44,833 bases of DNA, taken from positions 1 through 44,833 of the forward strand of contig JANBPT010000318.1 in NCBI GenBank assembly GCA_027575765.1. Reading direction: 5' to 3'. Of this stretch, positions 43,119-44,833 are shown one piece after another (the stretch's first letter is position 1; the number at the start of each line of letters is the position of its first letter). Origin of the DNA: Tieghemiomyces parasiticus. Lineage: Eukaryota > Kickxellomycota > Dimargaritomycetes > Dimargaritales > Dimargaritaceae. The translations under genes were made by a program, and so were the position numbers. Below the pieces are notes generated by a model. The model saw only the letters and a program-made list of their open reading frames with translations. It had not been told where the DNA came from and did no database searches.

Positions 43119-43242
43119 CCTCAAAACTAAATCGCGTTTGTTCAATATCATTACCACCACTCTGTACTACTAGGTAAATTCTTTCTATTCAGCTATCATA
43201 ACAGGTTCTTAAGTCGTTTGGCTGGTGCTTAGCTAGCTCTGA

Positions 43243-44180
43243 TTACCAGGCGTCCACAACCACCTCCAGCGTGCTGAGTTTCCTACCCCTTAGCTGCTGT
43301 TTGATATTCCTGAACAGCCAGAAGTCTCAGAGGGCCAGACCAGGACAGTAGGGAGGGGCTGGCAGGAGTTTGAGTTTAGAGACGGAAATGTGGGCGTGGG
43401 TAGCTGCAGCTCAATGTGGTAGTAGATTATCCTGGTGAAACCGCAGGGGGTGACGGTCCAGACTTCCACGTGCCTCCACCCAGGCCTGGACCATGGGCTT
43501 CAGCCCGTACGCTACATTGAGTCTGGTGGTAGCCTTGACAATCAGATGTAATAGGTCACACCTGGCGAAAAAACAATGGTCCGCACCACCTTGGGTATGG
43601 TATGGCCTTGGTGGGTCTCAGTTGGGATAGGGCCACCTTTAGGATACCACCTCCGGTGACTAGAGCCAGCAGGGGGGTCATAAAGGTACCCCCATGTCTC
43701 ATCGCTTGTAATACTGGAGTCCAGCAGGTAACCGCTGGCCCCGACATACTCCTCCAGGAACTCAGTAGCGAAATATACCTATTGGCGGTGCTGGTTATTG
43801 ATGAGTTCATGGGGGACCTAGTAATTGAAATAGCTGTGAAACCTCAGGTTCCTGTGCAGCACATTGTGCATGGTACTAGGGTAAATGTGACAGGCATGGG
43901 CTAGTTGGTCAGCACTTAGTGGAAGGTCACCCTCCAACAGTTCCAGAAGTCTAGCCCCATAATGTTTGCCAATGTCATTTGATGGGTGGCCAGACCGGGG
44001 CTCATCTTCAAAGGGGCAGTGGCCTGTGCAAAAGTGAGCTAGTCACCTGTTAACGGTGGTGCAGGAAGGGGTAGCTAAGCCCAGTGTGGCGGTCAGTAGG
44101 GTTAGAATATAGCCTGCCTTGTGTTCCTCACCATAATATTGATGAATGGGCACCCGTACATTACACCTGATAAATTTGGG
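43243..44180 (-). pseudogene. Mariner transposase relic with five in-frame stops and a frameshift
   Basis: Reading on the minus strand, the N-terminal part contains DEPRSGHPS and QLAHACHIYPSTMHNVL (helix-turn-helix), then VPHEL, as in mariner transposases. The catalytic residues are recognisable: SDETW (first Asp), HQDN (second), and DFWLF (third), with 34 residues between the second and third Asp. That is the DD34D spacing that defines mariner. In-frame stops lie at 44043-44045, 43818-43820, 43779-43781, 43411-43413 and 43327-43329. A one-base frameshift falls in an A6 run at 43568-43573 between the first and second Asp. The first two stops replace positions where mariners have Trp. The relic ends at TAA 43243-43245 after a KQQLRGRKLSTLEVVV segment. 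Confidence 0.88.
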
Positions 44181-44354
44181 TGGGATGAGGGAGATGGAAC
44201 TCTGGAAGTCAACAGGCTGCAGAGGTAAAAAAAAATGCAGATAGTGGTGTGAGGAATGACTCAGTCCTGTAATGGCTTATACCATTAGATTCCTTACCTA
44301 AGGCACTACTTGATTTTGTATACAGCACAAATGTCCAAGCCCTCAAGTTTTGTA

Positions 44355-44379
44355 AAACTGAAACTTTAGGCAGTACCTG
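44355..44379 (-). repeat. Right terminal inverted repeat of the mariner element
   Basis: Read on the minus strand it starts CAGGTACTGCCTAAAGTTT, and it is followed on the plus strand by TA (44380-44381). Confidence 0.8.
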
Positions 44380-44833
44380 TAAAGGTAACTTATCAGAAAT
44401 GACTAGTTCCCATATTAGTAGGAGTGTCCAGGACCTTGGCCGTCCTTCCATTAGTCAGCAGTGGTCGAGTATGATAACCACGATAAGACCATCACAAGGT
44501 CCACTTCCAGTTCATAGCTGTGCAGTTACAGTCAGCTTCTCCCAAATTTGTTGTCTATTTGCCTTCCTATGGCTCTGGGCTTGGTTCATATTATAGTCAC
44601 TTAGTTTACACCACTTTTTGGGCAATGTTCAACCCTAAATCATGGCAGTATCTACCAGTGTACTTAATGCAGGCAATGGCATGCCTCTGGCGAATAAGAG
44701 CTTTATTTACAGTGTGGTGATTGGGAACCACGACATTAGATTATCCTAAGGTTAAATCCAAGTCTGCTATTTCAGAACCATAAATTCTGTGATAGTAGAA
44801 TAGCCTTTTGGTTATGGTATTAGACTTGGGCCT
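44380..44833. other. Right-edge AT-rich sequence outside the mariner element
   Basis: 454 bp with no intact frame. Short minus-strand stretches hint at another degraded transposase-like sequence, but I cannot assign it. Confidence 0.3.

Larger units (their letters stand above)
43094..44379 (-). mobile_element. Decayed mariner (Tc1/mariner, DD34D) transposon, 1286 bp
   Basis: The element is bounded by imperfect terminal inverted repeats. Both ends begin CAGGTACTGC and match at about 19 of the first 25 bases. A TA dinucleotide flanks each side (43092-43093 and 44380-44381), the expected mariner target duplication. Total length of 1.29 kb is typical of mariner. The minus strand encodes a broken transposase. 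TIRs, TA flanks, length and catalytic spacing all agree, so the family call is firm. It should no longer make its own transposase. Confidence 0.9.

Overview
This is nuclear DNA of a fungus. Genes are small and intron-bearing, with GT-AG introns of 44 to about 290 nt and GTAAGT-type donors. The conserved genes are eukaryotic housekeeping genes, several in fungal versions: a UPF0357 protein, bL31m with its long C-terminal extension, the QCR6 hinge protein, and a Bni4-like C-terminal domain. The five DUF4436-type membrane proteins, GC-rich coding sequence and pyrimidine-rich leaders would suit an early-diverging (zoopagomycete/kickxellomycete-like) fungus. That placement is inference and was not tested.

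Layout. 1-11.5 kb is a compact housekeeping block: the 5' end of a probable ELP1 (minus, cut by the window edge), an OXLD1-type mitochondrial protein, UPF0357, peptidyl-tRNA hydrolase (4 exons), a large YTH-domain m6A reader with a 1 kb pyrimidine-rich leader, LSM5 (3 exons), mitoribosomal bL31m and mitoribosomal uS7m. 12.3-34.2 kb is a gene family arranged as a mirror: DUF4436-type genes A(+) and B(+) at the left, B'(-) and A'(-) at the right, and a fifth, intronless member C(-) inside the right half. Between the arms lie QCR6, a cysteine-rich GPI-anchored-type secreted protein, a secreted pepsin-like protease, a secreted tyrosinase, and RPC25. 34.8-38.1 kb holds a candidate 57-residue secreted peptide and a 688-residue disordered protein with a Bni4-like PP1-docking C terminus. 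38-44.8 kb is gene-poor. It carries one orphan exon-like segment and a decayed mariner element with both terminal repeats, TA flanks and DD34D spacing.

The most unusual content is the mirror-image DUF4436 cluster. The paralogues share nearly identical first exons but unrelated introns, flanks and cytoplasmic tails. A and A' differ in a sharply bounded 17-residue patch. B and B' share about 550 bp of near identity, which looks like recent gene conversion, yet B' has an in-frame TGA at codon 8. Inverted near-identical arms around about 15 kb also make this a plausible inversion hot spot. The proteins look like four-pass membrane proteins with an extracellular domain, an invariant loop between TM3 and TM4, and variable tails that in A, A' and C carry RRxS sites. 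Together with the neighbouring secreted protease, tyrosinase and GPI-type protein they form a cell-surface/secreted neighbourhood, but no shared pathway is demonstrated.

Gene models were assembled by eye from reading frames, splice signals and family motifs. Splice joins were chosen so that phase and conserved motifs agree.
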